In this document: piece by piece, positions 1 through 9,863 of the stretch
Layout: every line of letters begins with the position of its first letter
How positions within the stretch are numbered: the first letter of the stretch is position 1
Assembly: GCF_001444505.1 (NCBI RefSeq)
Contig: NZ_LNDJ01000013.1
Span: 1 to 58,967, forward strand
Source: Psychrobacter piscatorii
Lineage (GTDB): Bacteria > Pseudomonadota > Gammaproteobacteria > Pseudomonadales > Moraxellaceae
DNA: 58,967 nucleotides
Direction: 5' to 3'
The notes under the pieces: generated by a model
The model's input: only the letters and a program-made list of their open reading frames with translations
Database searches by the model: none
Told to the model about the DNA's origin: nothing
Translations under genes and position numbers: made by a program

Positions 1-142
1 TGAACTAGTTATCTAGGACAGCCCCTTTATAAGATATTATCTATAACCCTACTATAGGCCACGCTGTCAAATATTTGATTATTAAGTATTGGATTGCGTT
101 GACCGACTACCATCCGATGCGATGACATTGATGAGGAGCATC

Positions 143-1537
143 ATGAGATTTTTTTCTTTACGTCAAACCAGCCGCGCTGTATTGCTATCTATGAGTGCCA
201 GTCTTGCACTGATATTAAGTGCTCAAGCAGCGCCTGTGAAACCTGCCACAGCACAAGCCTCGACTACTGCTAATCAGAATGCAGTAAGTCGCTTGACACC
301 TGCCAATAGCACCGATGGTATTGTCGCTTTAGTCAATGAAAACGCTATCCTAAAAAGTGAATTGGTCGATGCCATTACACAAACCCAAGCCCGCGCACGA
401 GCAGCAGGAGAACCTATTGCAAACTCAGCGCAACTGCAGTCAGAGGTACTAAACGCGCTTATCTTGCGTGAATTGCAACTATCAATGGTAAAACGTGTCG
501 GCCTATCTCCTGATGAGACCGAGATCAATCAACGCCTTGCTCAAATTGCTCAATCTCAAGGGCTTAATAGCATCTCAGCATTACAGCAACGCTTAGATGC
601 CGCGCGTCCTGGTAGTTATGCCGCATTACGTGCTCAACTGATCGAAGATGCTGCTATTCAAGAGCTGCAGCAGCGTCAAATCAGTCGCCGAGTACGCATT
701 AGCGAGCAAGATATTGATGCATTTTTGGCGTCGCCTGAAGCAAAACGTTTGAACCAAAGTGAATACCAAACTGTGCATGTACGCGTTCCTTATATAGATG
801 ACTACAGCCGTCTGTCAGCAGCTCAACGTGAGGAAGCGCTAAAAGTTGCACAGGAGTTGCGTACTCGTTTACTTGAACCAAATGTCAATGTCTCTGAAGC
901 TGTTGCTGCAAGCCAAGGTAGCTATCCTATCCCTATTCAAGGTGGCGATATGGGCTTTCACAAAGCGGCCTCCCTACCGACAGAGCTATCAAGCAAAATT
1001 ACCAACCTCGATATTGGTGCAGTTAGTGAGCCGTTACTAACGCCTGAAGGTATCGATATCGTTAAGCTGGCTGATAAAAAAGCCAGTGATACCATGCTAA
1101 TTCCGCAGTGGCACACTCGTCATATCTTAGTAAAAGTCGATGAGTTACAGACAGATGCACTGGCTGAACAGAAAATTAATGATTTGTATGAGCAACTGCG
1201 TAATGGCGCTGATTTTGCTGCCTTAGCATCAACCTATTCAGACGATCCAGGATCGGCTGGACGCGGTGGTGATCTTGATTGGGTCAGTGAAGAAGATATG
1301 GTGGCTCCATTTGAAGCCACAATGAAAAACACAGCCGTTGGTGACTACTCTGCTCCATTCAAAACTCAATTCGGCTGGCATATCCTAAAAGTTGACGGTA
1401 AGCGTCAGCAGGATGTGAGCGAGCAATATCGTCGCAATATGGCACGCCAAGCTTTGTATCAACGCCTAGCGCCTCAAGCACAAGAAGACTGGTTGCAAGA
1501 ATTGCGTGCAGGTGCTTACATCCAAGTACTCGGTTAA
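143..1537 (+). CDS. surA: Periplasmic chaperone / peptidyl-prolyl isomerase SurA
   Basis: SurA escorts unfolded outer-membrane proteins across the periplasm to the BAM complex. The start at 143 is chosen because GAGGAG (133-138) lies four bases before it and the protein then opens with a clean signal peptide (basic start, hydrophobic core, cleavage near AQA-AP). Open codons run back to 89 but look non-coding. A SurA_N helical domain is followed by a degenerate first parvulin-like region (GGDMGF core kept) and a well-preserved second PPIC parvulin domain (HILVKV, GGDLDWV, GWHILKV motifs). The length, about 464 aa, is somewhat above the E. coli protein. In many gammaproteobacteria surA follows lptD, which would lie just left of the window. 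A strong terminator follows. Confidence 0.93.
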   Translation: MRFFSLRQTSRAVLLSMSASLALILSAQAAPVKPATAQASTTANQNAVSRLTPANSTDGIVALVNENAILKSELVDAITQTQARARAAGEPIANSAQLQSEVLNALILRELQLSMVKRVGLSPDETEINQRLAQIAQSQGLNSISALQQRLDAARPGSYAALRAQLIEDAAIQELQQRQISRRVRISEQDIDAFLASPEAKRLNQSEYQTVHVRVPYIDDYSRLSAAQREEALKVAQELRTRLLEPNVNVSEAVAASQGSYPIPIQGGDMGFHKAASLPTELSSKITNLDIGAVSEPLLTPEGIDIVKLADKKASDTMLIPQWHTRHILVKVDELQTDALAEQKINDLYEQLRNGADFAALASTYSDDPGSAGRGGDLDWVSEEDMVAPFEATMKNTAVGDYSAPFKTQFGWHILKVDGKRQQDVSEQYRRNMARQALYQRLAPQAQEDWLQELRAGAYIQVLG

Positions 1538-1607
1538 AGACTTACGTTCAACTGCTTGGTCATAAGTTAATACACTGAACGCTAATAATACTAATTAGCT
1601 TGCACAG

Positions 1608-1643
1608 AAAAAGGGTATATGCCAATGCATATACCCTTTTTTT
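1608..1643 (+). terminator. Intrinsic terminator after surA
   Basis: A long A-flanked inverted repeat (GGGTATATGC / GCATATACCC) with a four-base loop is followed by seven T residues, 70 bases after the surA stop. The A-tract on the other side means it could also work leftward. Confidence 0.85.
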
Positions 1644-1780
1644 ATTTAGAAATTGACTGCCAGTTAATTAGAATAATGGATAGCAAACCGCCTAAGTACA
1701 ATTAACTTAACAGACGGTTAAACCAATCTATTCAGCTATGTATGGCAGGAATATTACAAACCGATAAAGGATGCACAAAG

Positions 1781-1814
1781 AAAAGCCCCGAACCTAGGGC
1801 GATTGGTTCGGGGC
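1781..1814 (-). terminator. Terminator of the candidate small RNA
   Basis: A perfect 10-bp stem (GCCCCGAACC / GGTTCGGGGC) with a ten-base loop is followed on the minus strand by TTTTCTTT. It has no plus-strand T-tract, so it points leftward. Confidence 0.8.
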
Positions 1815-1958
1815 TTCAGTGCTTCATGTTATTGTTATTATCTCTCTTCCATGTTGACTCATCCTAAGTCATAAACAGTAACGTATAAGACAGCGGGCTG
1901 ACCTGTTCTTTTATTGATACCGTCTCAACACTGCATCCTTGCGTATCCTTGTGTTGAT
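1781..1958 (-). ncRNA. Candidate RsmY/CsrB-type CsrA-sequestering small RNA
   Basis: No protein is encoded here. On the minus strand a transcript starting near 1958 would run about 178 nt to a strong terminator. Its 5' end folds into a hairpin (stem 1951-1957 with 1925-1931) whose loop carries two AAGGA motifs (GGA at 1946-1948 and 1936-1938), the second within a small GCA-AGGA-TGC stem-loop. A second hairpin (1855-1871, stem TGACT/AGTCA) exposes AGGA in its loop, and ATGGA follows at 1848-1852. Exposed GGA motifs are the CsrA/RsmA binding signature. A GacA-type palindrome sits about 66 bases upstream of the inferred start, as in Pseudomonas rsmY. What is seen is the motifs and fold; the family assignment and regulation are inference. 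It could instead be an unrelated small RNA. Confidence 0.6.
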
Positions 1959-1964
1959 GAATGT

Positions 1965-2033
1965 ATTATAGGACAATCAATTTGGTACGAATAGAAGCTA
2001 AAGACCTTATTTGACGTAAGCATATGCTTACGT
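1965..2033 (-). promoter_or_regulatory. Promoter and GacA-box-like palindrome of the small RNA
   Basis: A consensus -10 TATAAT lies at 1970-1965 on the minus strand with no good -35. Upstream, 2014-2033 is a perfect 20-base palindrome containing CGTAAG-N6-CTTACG. This matches the GacA upstream activating site TGTAAG-N6-CTTACA except at the two outermost bases. A weak -35 plus an activator site fits a response-regulator-dependent promoter. Confidence 0.55.
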
Positions 2034-2071
2034 TATAAGAGTAAACCTTAACCTATACGTCACACTTCTTA

Positions 2072-3202
2072 TCAACTAAAACTGCCTTGCGCTTCTTTGC
2101 GTTCATCTGACATTTTCTTGCCTTCTTTTTTACCTTCTTCAATCTTGCTATCTGCTTCTGCTACATCTTCTGCTTCTGCAGTAGGCGCATTGCCTTCTTG
2201 CTTGCTCGTTTCTTCTGGCTCATATTGTAAAATCGTCATGACAGGAAAATGATCAGACCCTATAGACGGCATACGTCTGATATCAACTACTGTAAAGCAA
2301 GCGCTATGGAAAATATGATCCAATGCCCAACGCAGAAAAGGATATTTGACATGAAAGGTGTTGATAAAATGTCGACCAATACGAGGATCTAGCAGCCCAG
2401 AAATACGCTGAAAGCGGCGCGTGGTTTTTGACCATGCCACATCGTTGAGATCACCAGCCAATATCGCGGTTTGCTCATTTTCTTTGATGTGTTTGCCAAC
2501 CATCAGCAATTCGGCATCACGCGTGGTAGATTTATCAGCCTCAGTTGGACTTGGAGGCATAGGATGCAAGCAGTATAGCCAAATCACTCGACCACCTTGC
2601 AAGCGTAACTGCGTATGAATAGAAGGTATGTCATCAATTATTAGGTACTTCACTTCAGGATCTATGAGCTCAAGCTTAGAGTACAGGTGCATACCATATA
2701 GATTGTCCAGCGGAACCTTCACCGTATATGGATAATCAGACTCAATTTGTTGTAAGGCTTTCTCCCATTTTTTATCAGTTTCAAGCGTAATTAAAATATC
2801 GGGCTGTCTATGCTTGACCAAATCAACCAATTTTTGTGTTTCATCATTGGGTGTTAACACATTTGAGACCATGATTTTTAATTGATGTACTTGCCCTTCT
2901 GGTTTGTCCTTTGCTTTTTGAACTTCTTTTTTCCATAGCTTGGTATACGGCAATACCATTCTTAACTGGAACGCTAACGTGATACTAAGCACTATAAATA
3001 ACAACCATTGTCCCAGTTGCCACTCTGAGAAAAACATGATCATGCCAATCCAAGCAATAATGCCCAGTACCATTATCTGAATGCGTGGGAATTCGACGCC
3101 ACGTACCCACCAATTATCCAGTGGCACCCAACCCCAGATCGTTACAAATGCGATGAATCCTGCGAGCCATTGTAAGCTGTAATATAATAGTGAGAGATCC
3201 AT
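2072..3202 (-). CDS. Membrane-anchored endonuclease/exonuclease/phosphatase family protein
   Basis: This is a 376-residue protein if translation starts at 3202. An open frame to 3277 adds an N-terminus rich in W, H and Y that does not look genuine. Three hydrophobic segments occupy about the first 85 residues. A soluble EEP-fold domain follows, with the AGDLND metal/active-site motif and the GSDHFP motif near the end of the fold. The last 40 residues are charged and low-complexity (Glu, Lys, Ala). EEP domains are Mg-dependent phosphodiesterases or nucleases; this membrane-anchored subgroup has no clear substrate. It is a single-gene unit, with the candidate small RNA downstream on the same strand. 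Confidence 0.75.
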   Translation of the reverse strand: MDLSLLYYSLQWLAGFIAFVTIWGWVPLDNWWVRGVEFPRIQIMVLGIIAWIGMIMFFSEWQLGQWLLFIVLSITLAFQLRMVLPYTKLWKKEVQKAKDKPEGQVHQLKIMVSNVLTPNDETQKLVDLVKHRQPDILITLETDKKWEKALQQIESDYPYTVKVPLDNLYGMHLYSKLELIDPEVKYLIIDDIPSIHTQLRLQGGRVIWLYCLHPMPPSPTEADKSTTRDAELLMVGKHIKENEQTAILAGDLNDVAWSKTTRRFQRISGLLDPRIGRHFINTFHVKYPFLRWALDHIFHSACFTVVDIRRMPSIGSDHFPVMTILQYEPEETSKQEGNAPTAEAEDVAEADSKIEEGKKEGKKMSDERKEAQGSFS

Positions 3203-3296
3203 AGTATGTGATAACCGTTTATTGAGATGATAATGGGGCCAATAATGACATGTGCTGTGCCATTCATTCCATGACAATGCACATCATTATCTTAAC

Positions 3297-3360
3297 TGAA
3301 CTGAGTTTTAAATGAACTGAGTTTTAAATGAACTGAGTTTTAAATGAACTGAGTTCTAAC
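3297..3360. repeat. Four tandem copies of a 16-bp unit
   Basis: The unit TGAACTGAGTTTTAAA is repeated at 3297, 3313 and 3329 without change. A fourth copy at 3345 carries two substitutions, and a partial fifth starts at 3361. It lies upstream of the EEP gene. The rest of the gap to asd (3369-3705) is AT-rich and I see nothing further in it. Confidence 0.9.
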
Positions 3361-3705
3361 TGAACTGACGTCAAGTATGAATGCTAGAAGCTTACTTTAG
3401 CATTTCATGAGATTTTCGCCTATATATGAGTCGTGATTCTGCAACAACTGCCATAAAAATTTACAATACCTGCCCAATCAAAATATTAACTATTTTATCG
3501 AGAGCCTTATTCTTTATAGGGAACCAAATATATTTTGCCAATACCTAAGCGCGACTCTAATAATAACGTAAAGTTATAGTACACATAGTTAATAGTGTAT
3601 GGAAAACGAGTAAATAATAGCCAAAACGCCTTGCTTTTTTGTACCATTCACGGCATTGTTATCGGTTGGTGATGCAACAAATAATTGTAAATAGGACTGA
3701 ATTTC

Positions 3706-4839
3706 ATGAGTAATTTAACAGTAGGCTTGGTAGGCTGGCGCGGCATGGTAGGATCAGTATTGATTCAACGTATGCAAGAAGAAAATGACTTTAACGGTAT
3801 TACGCCTGTCTTCTTTTCAACCAGTAATGCTGGTGGTGATGCGCCAAAATTCGACGGTATTAAAACTGGCCAACTAAAAGACGCTCATGATATTGAAGCA
3901 CTCGCTGCCTGTGATGTGATTATTACTTGCCAAGGTGGTGATTATACGTCAAAAGTTCACCAACCACTACGTGATAGCGGCTGGACTGGCTATTGGGTTG
4001 ATGCGGCAAGTACGCTACGCATGCGAGACGATAGCATCATCATTCTTGATCCAGTCAATCGCAGCGTCATTGATGACGCCCTAGCCAGTGGCAAAAAAGA
4101 CTTTATCGGTGGTAACTGTACCGTATCTTTGATGCTGATGGCTATTGGTGAGCTGTTTAATAAAGATTGGGTCGAATGGGTCAGCGCGATGACCTATCAG
4201 GCGGCTAGTGGCTCTGGTGCCAATAACATGCGTGAGCTTATCTCAGGTATGGGTGTTTTGCATGACGCTGTACAAGATGAGCTGGCCAACCCTGCTAGCG
4301 CCATTCTTGATATTGATAAGAAAATCGCTCAGACACAGCGTTCAGCAGACTTCCCTACACAGTACTTTGGTGTGCCGCTTGCCGGTAGCTTGATTCCTTA
4401 TATCGATGTACAGTTAGAAAATAAGCAGTCAAAAGAGGAATGGAAAGGCGGCGTTGAGACTAATAAGATTCTTGGTAATGACGAAGCTAGCACGATTCCT
4501 ATCGATGGTATGTGTGTCCGTGTCGGGGCAATGCGTTGCCATGCGCAAGGTCTAACCATCAAGCTCAAAAAAGATATCCCTCTAGAAGAGATTGAAGCCG
4601 CCCTAAAAAATAGCGGCAACGAGTGGTTAGACTTGGTCGAAGACGACAAAGAAGCCACTATGAATCGCTTAACGCCAGTCGCAGTGACTGGTACATTAAC
4701 AGTTGCATTAGGCCGCTTACGTAAGCTCAAAATGGGCCCTGAGTATTTAGGTGCCTTTACCGTTGGTGATCAGCTACTGTGGGGCGCAGCCGAGCCATTG
4801 CGCCGTATGCTGAATATCATTCGTGAGCAAAACAACTAA
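3706..4839 (+). CDS. asd: Aspartate-semialdehyde dehydrogenase
   Basis: The enzyme reduces aspartyl phosphate to aspartate semialdehyde with NADPH, the branch step to lysine/diaminopimelate, methionine and threonine. The N-terminus shows the nucleotide-binding VGWRGMVGS fold. The catalytic Cys is in GGNCTVSL (about residue 135) and the active-site His in [10 protein letters not shown]. At 377 aa it has the length of the gammaproteobacterial type I enzyme. The start is supported by AGGA about nine bases upstream. It stands alone, with a terminator immediately after it and no lysine riboswitch recognised upstream. Confidence 0.95.
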   Translation: MSNLTVGLVGWRGMVGSVLIQRMQEENDFNGITPVFFSTSNAGGDAPKFDGIKTGQLKDAHDIEALAACDVIITCQGGDYTSKVHQPLRDSGWTGYWVDAASTLRMRDDSIIILDPVNRSVIDDALASGKKDFIGGNCTVSLMLMAIGELFNKDWVEWVSAMTYQAASGSGANNMRELISGMGVLHDAVQDELANPASAILDIDKKIAQTQRSADFPTQYFGVPLAGSLIPYIDVQLENKQSKEEWKGGVETNKILGNDEASTIPIDGMCVRVGAMRCHAQGLTIKLKKDIPLEEIEAALKNSGNEWLDLVEDDKEATMNRLTPVAVTGTLTVALGRLRKLKMGPEYLGAFTVGDQLLWGAAEPLRRMLNIIREQNN

Positions 4840-4862
4840 ATCGAATAACCAAAATATCAGAT

Positions 4863-4890
4863 AAAAAAGACAGCAAGTGCTGTCTTTTTT
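4863..4890 (+). terminator. Intrinsic terminator after asd
   Basis: A-tract, stem GACAGCA/TGCTGTC with a two-base loop, then TTTTTT. It begins 23 bases after the asd stop and could act in both directions. Confidence 0.85.
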
Positions 4891-4948
4891 GTGCGGTCAA
4901 TAACCTAAATGGCTAAGAACAATGACTATATACCCTAGTATCCTTGTA

Positions 4949-5260
4949 TTACTTTTGCTCATACGCAATCATTACCTCGTTACGACGTAAAAATGGCAAT
5001 GCCCATGGCTCATCGTAACGTGCCAATTCTGGCTCAGCTGTAGGCGTTAAATGTTTGCTTTGCATCCAATTTCGCAGTTCTTATGTCCTTTTATCTACTT
5101 TATCACTTCCAGTAAATCCTGAGAATTTGATAATGTCATAATTTTGAGCTCGTACTTCGACGATTTCCACTTCTGGGTTATTTGGTTTTGGTGACGTCTC
5201 CATCGTATATTTACTGGGCATCGCGAATTGTACGCGCCACTTTCCGTCATCTTGCTGCAT
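4949..5260 (-). pseudogene. Broken SOUL-family heme-binding protein gene
   Basis: On the minus strand the frame from 5260 to 4949 encodes the C-terminal part of a SOUL-family protein. Recognisable segments are WRVQFAMPSKYTMET, PKPNNPEVEI, KFSGF, then ELRNWMQ, PELARYDEPWALPFLRRNEV. An in-frame TAA at 5083-5081 interrupts it where Gln (CAA) would be expected, a single C-to-T change. A second stop lies just upstream of the ATG, and the N-terminal half is missing. It was once probably about 190-200 aa. Family members bind heme or tetrapyrrole. The remnant fills the asd-tgt gap. Confidence 0.75.
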
Positions 5261-5356
5261 ACTGACTGACTATATTGACAGAATGAATATCAATATCCAA
5301 AAAATCCCTAACAATGCTATAATTAGCGCCATTTTCATAGCTCATATATCGGTTAA

Positions 5357-6511
<1,155 letters not shown>

Positions 6512-6540
6512 TCCATTTTAGTATTTATTGATATTATTAG

Positions 6541-6582
6541 ACATAAAAAGGGCTTAAGATAATTCTTAAGCCCTTTTTATGT
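6541..6582. terminator. Bidirectional terminator between tgt and the transporter
   Basis: Long inverted repeat ACATAAAAAGGGCTTAAG / CTTAAGCCCTTTTTATGT with a six-base loop. It has T-tracts on both strands and lies between two converging genes. Confidence 0.88.
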
Positions 6583-6635
6583 GTACTGCTTTTATCACTC
6601 AATGATTTACATGTCTAAATCATTGTAAATAACTA

Positions 6636-7988
6636 TTAGCCCATCAGTGAGGTAACAAATACCACGATCACAGCGATTGGCGCGATGAATTTTGCAACAA
6701 TTTGCCAAAGCTGCCATGTCGCATTAGATAAACCAAGCTCTTGCTGAATACTACGCTGATCCATTTTCCAACCAACAAATACGATAGCCGCAAGACCTGT
6801 TAAAGGTAACAGTAACTTACTGGTAATCTTGTCTAGTGCATCAAAGATACCGTTACCCATGATAGTAAATTCAGACCATAGGTTAAACGATAGCAATGCG
6901 GCAATGCCTAATAGCCAAATCACAGTACTGGCAACGATAGTCGATACGGTACGGCTCATCGACGTACGCTCTTCTAGCAGCTCAACCGTTGGCTCTAGTA
7001 ATGAGATAGATGAGGTGACAGCTGCAAAGGTAATAAGCAAAAAGAACAATGCACCAATGATAATACCCGCACTCATGCTACCAAAAGCAATCGGTAAGCT
7101 GACGAAGATCAGACCAGGACCTGACGCAGGATCTAGACCGTTACTAAAGATAATTGGGAAAATGGCTAAACCAGCCGCCAAAGCGATAACCGTATCCAAA
7201 ATAACAACGGTACGTGCAGTTTTTAGCAAGTTCACTTCGCGGCCCAAATACGAACCATAAGCAACCATGATGCCCATACCAATCGATAGCGTGAAGAAGG
7301 CATGACCTAATGCTGCAAGCATAACGTCAGCCGTCAGCTTGCTCATGTCTGGCGTGAACAAATAAGCAACTGCCTCACCAAAACCGCCATTCATTATGTT
7401 ATAACCAACGATAACGAAAAGGATCACACCCAATAGTGGCATCAAAATCTTGGCTGCTTTTTCGATACCACTCGTTACACCAATACCAACGATAACGGCC
7501 GTTAAAATCATGAATACGGTGTGCCAAATCGTCAATGTACCGGCTGATGCTAGCATCGCATCAAAGGTCGCAGCCACAGAATCACTATCTTGACCTGTAA
7601 AGCTGCCTGACGCCACTTTGGTGATATAGTTAAGTGCCCAACCACCGATCACACTATAGAAGGATAGAATTAAAAAGCCACCCAAAATACCAGTAGCACC
7701 AACGATGGTCCAGCTACGAGATTTACCTTCGCTAGCAGCCACATCCGCAAACGTGTTGACTGGGTTTTTTTGTCCACGGCGACCAATGAGCCATTCAGCA
7801 ACTAATATTGGAAAACCGACTAGCGCGATACAGAATAAATAAGCGATAACGAAAGCTGAACCACCGCTCTCACCCACCATATATGGAAACTTCCATATAT
7901 TTCCCAAACCTACTGCTGAACCTACTGCTGCTAACACGAAGCCAAAACTTGAGCTCCATTGTGCATGTTCTTGTTTATTGATAGCCAT
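6636..7988 (-). CDS. Sodium-dependent transporter, NSS/SNF family
   Basis: This inner-membrane symporter has about eleven hydrophobic segments in 450 aa. The family signature is at the N-terminus: SSFGFVLAAVGSAVGLGNIWKFPY, the unwound helix 1 that binds sodium and substrate, followed by GGSAFVIAYL. Bacterial NSS members, such as LeuT and MhsT, import amino acids with sodium; the substrate here cannot be told. GAGGAC lies about eight bases before the start. The 333 bases upstream hold a 16-bp tandem duplication and the lpxA-side terminator. Confidence 0.9.
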   Translation of the reverse strand: MAINKQEHAQWSSSFGFVLAAVGSAVGLGNIWKFPYMVGESGGSAFVIAYLFCIALVGFPILVAEWLIGRRGQKNPVNTFADVAASEGKSRSWTIVGATGILGGFLILSFYSVIGGWALNYITKVASGSFTGQDSDSVAATFDAMLASAGTLTIWHTVFMILTAVIVGIGVTSGIEKAAKILMPLLGVILFVIVGYNIMNGGFGEAVAYLFTPDMSKLTADVMLAALGHAFFTLSIGMGIMVAYGSYLGREVNLLKTARTVVILDTVIALAAGLAIFPIIFSNGLDPASGPGLIFVSLPIAFGSMSAGIIIGALFFLLITFAAVTSSISLLEPTVELLEERTSMSRTVSTIVASTVIWLLGIAALLSFNLWSEFTIMGNGIFDALDKITSKLLLPLTGLAAIVFVGWKMDQRSIQQELGLSNATWQLWQIVAKFIAPIAVIVVFVTSLMG

Positions 7989-8080
7989 TTTTTGCGTCCT
8001 CGTACTTCAAATAACGCTACTGACAATCCTCCTTGATCATCATAAATAGTGACTACTACTATCAAACTATTTAGTGAACA

Positions 8081-8112
8081 CTTCGATGTGAAGTGCCTTC
8101 GATGTGAAGTGC
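8081..8112. repeat. 16-bp tandem duplication
   Basis: CTTCGATGTGAAGTGC occurs twice head to tail (8081-8096 and 8097-8112). Each copy contains a short palindromic CTTC...GAAG. It lies about 95 bases upstream of the transporter start and may be an operator or simple slippage. Confidence 0.85.
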
Positions 8113-8200
8113 CCCGTAACATTAAGAAAGAATTGTTTACAATATCATAAACGCTCAGTTTCTGCTAAGCGACCAAAAAAGTCAAGCACTCATAAATATA

Positions 8201-8229
8201 AAAAGCCATAACAATTGGTTATGGCTTTT
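8201..8229 (-). terminator. Terminator at the end of the lpx cluster
   Basis: Stem AAAAGCCATAAC / GTTATGGCTTTT with a short loop, about 90 bases after the lpxA stop in the minus direction. It is nearly symmetrical, so a rightward function is also possible. Confidence 0.75.
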
Positions 8230-8321
8230 AGCAATATTATCTTTTATTAATAAAATTTAGGCAGATTAAAACTGTAAAAAACGACTATCTAGCCTAGCTT
8301 CTATCGTAGCTCAATATGCGT

Positions 8322-9101
8322 TTAACGTACCACCCCGCGACGACTTTTTTGTAGTGAATCAATCAACAATTGAACTTTTGGCTCTTGAGATAGTAGCTCA
8401 CCTTGCAGAACCTCTAAAGCTTGCGCTGTCGTCAAACCGGATCTAAAAATAGTACGATACGCTTGGCGTAGGACATCAATGGTTTCTTTCGACCAATCTT
8501 TTCGGCGCATGCCTTCGATATTTAGACCATGAGCTTTTGCTGGATTACCAGACACCATCGTAAACGCTGCGACGTCTTTTAAAATCAAACTAGCACCGCC
8601 GATTAAGCTGTAATCATCTACTGTACAAAACTGATGAATACCTGAATTGCCACCGATGATTGTATGGCTGCCGATAGTCACATGACCTGCAACACCCACA
8701 TTATTTGCCAGCACATTATGATCGCCAATCACACAATCATGCGCCACATGAGTATTGACCATCAACAAGTTATGACTACCTATCTTGGTTAGCTCACTAT
8801 CTTGTGCAGTACCGCGATGTAGGCTACAAGCTTCGCGAATCGTATTGTGATCGCCAATCTCAAGCCAAGTACGCTCACCTGCATACTTTAGATCCTGAGG
8901 ATCCTCTCCAACACTCGCAAACTGATAAAACTGGTTATACGCACCAATACGAGTCAACCTAGTTACAACGACATGCCTATGCAACACAGTATGTGGTCCA
9001 ATTGACACTTCATCACCAATGATACAGTAGGGACCAATGATGGCAGTCTCATCAATCTGTGCAGATGGTGAGATGAGTGCTGTAGGGTGAATCTGACTCA
9101 T
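8322..9101 (-). CDS. lpxA: UDP-GlcNAc O-acyltransferase LpxA
   Basis: First step of lipid A synthesis: transfer of a hydroxyacyl chain from ACP to the 3-OH of UDP-GlcNAc. The sequence is a left-handed beta-helix of hexapeptide repeats (IGPYCIIGDEVSIGPH and onward) with an alpha-helical C-terminus. The catalytic His lies in NTHVAHDCVIG. The start at 9101 (MSQIHPTALI) matches the family and is preceded by AAGGG; the open frame to 9179 is an unsupported extension. At 259 aa it is typical. It is last in the bamA-lpxD-fabZ-lpxA run; lpxB is not adjacent. Confidence 0.95.
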   Translation of the reverse strand: MSQIHPTALISPSAQIDETAIIGPYCIIGDEVSIGPHTVLHRHVVVTRLTRIGAYNQFYQFASVGEDPQDLKYAGERTWLEIGDHNTIREACSLHRGTAQDSELTKIGSHNLLMVNTHVAHDCVIGDHNVLANNVGVAGHVTIGSHTIIGGNSGIHQFCTVDDYSLIGGASLILKDVAAFTMVSGNPAKAHGLNIEGMRRKDWSKETIDVLRQAYRTIFRSGLTTAQALEVLQGELLSQEPKVQLLIDSLQKSRRGVVR

Positions 9102-9274
9102 GATGTGGGCCCTTGTATCATTTAATGCAAATAAATAGTCAGCCAAATACAGCCAGTTTGGCTTCATGAATGAGGCCAATATCCGCTGCTTTGTTAAATA
9201 TCAATATAATAGCTCATTATAATTGTGAAGATCGATTCGATATAGCGCTTTATGAATGCTAACTTATTACAAAC

Positions 9275-9811
9275 TTAGGCACTTTTACTGTCTTTGATTT
9301 TTTGCTGCTCTTGACGCGCAATCATGATTTGAGCACTCGCAGCGAGTTCGTCTTCGACATGCACCGTACAATCAAACTTATAAATACCATGGCGCTGCAT
9401 CACTGTCTTGGCACGAATGGTGAGTTGATCACCAGGAATGACTCGGCGCTTAAAACGCACTTTATCCACACCAGCAAACAAATACAGATAGCCATCTTCT
9501 GAAGTCAGACCTGCGGTAATGAACCCAAGTATGCCTGAAACCTGTGCCATTGCCTCTACCATCAATACCCCTGGCATGATTGGCTCGTCAGGAAAATGCC
9601 CATTAAAAAACTCTTCATTAATGGTCACATTTTTGATACCCGTAATGCACTCTCCTGGTGTACAAGCGACCACTCTATCGACCAACATAAAAGGATAACG
9701 ATGTGGTAAATAATGCTTAATCGTATGATACGTTAGTGGCAGGGTAAGACCTTGCTCAGCCAAGCTTTTGATGTCTTCATCAGTTGGGATATCTATATGG
9801 TCATTGCTCAT
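9275..9811 (-). CDS. fabZ: 3-hydroxyacyl-ACP dehydratase FabZ
   Basis: FabZ dehydrates beta-hydroxyacyl-ACP in fatty-acid synthesis and competes with LpxA/LpxD for hydroxyacyl chains, which explains its place between them. The hot-dog fold signature is clear: [13 protein letters not shown], then the catalytic His in [21 protein letters not shown]. Length 178 aa includes about 20 extra N-terminal residues compared with E. coli. AAGGAAG lies eight bases upstream of the ATG. Confidence 0.95.
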   Translation of the reverse strand: MSNDHIDIPTDEDIKSLAEQGLTLPLTYHTIKHYLPHRYPFMLVDRVVACTPGECITGIKNVTINEEFFNGHFPDEPIMPGVLMVEAMAQVSGILGFITAGLTSEDGYLYLFAGVDKVRFKRRVIPGDQLTIRAKTVMQRHGIYKFDCTVHVEDELAASAQIMIARQEQQKIKDSKSA

Positions 9812-9863
9812 AATGAGGCTTCCTTGCTATGTTTTGGATGTTTATTGTTTGTATGTGTTCGCA

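Noticed and set aside
3297..3368. Possible CRISPR array
   Set aside because: The 16-base units are adjacent with no spacers, and no cas genes are present; this is a plain tandem repeat.
3369..3705. Lysine riboswitch upstream of asd
   Set aside because: I found none of the conserved lysine-riboswitch junction sequences and no terminator/antiterminator pair before asd.
6829..7260. 143-codon frame opposite the transporter
   Set aside because: Antisense to the conserved NSS helices; its composition reflects the complement of membrane-protein codons.
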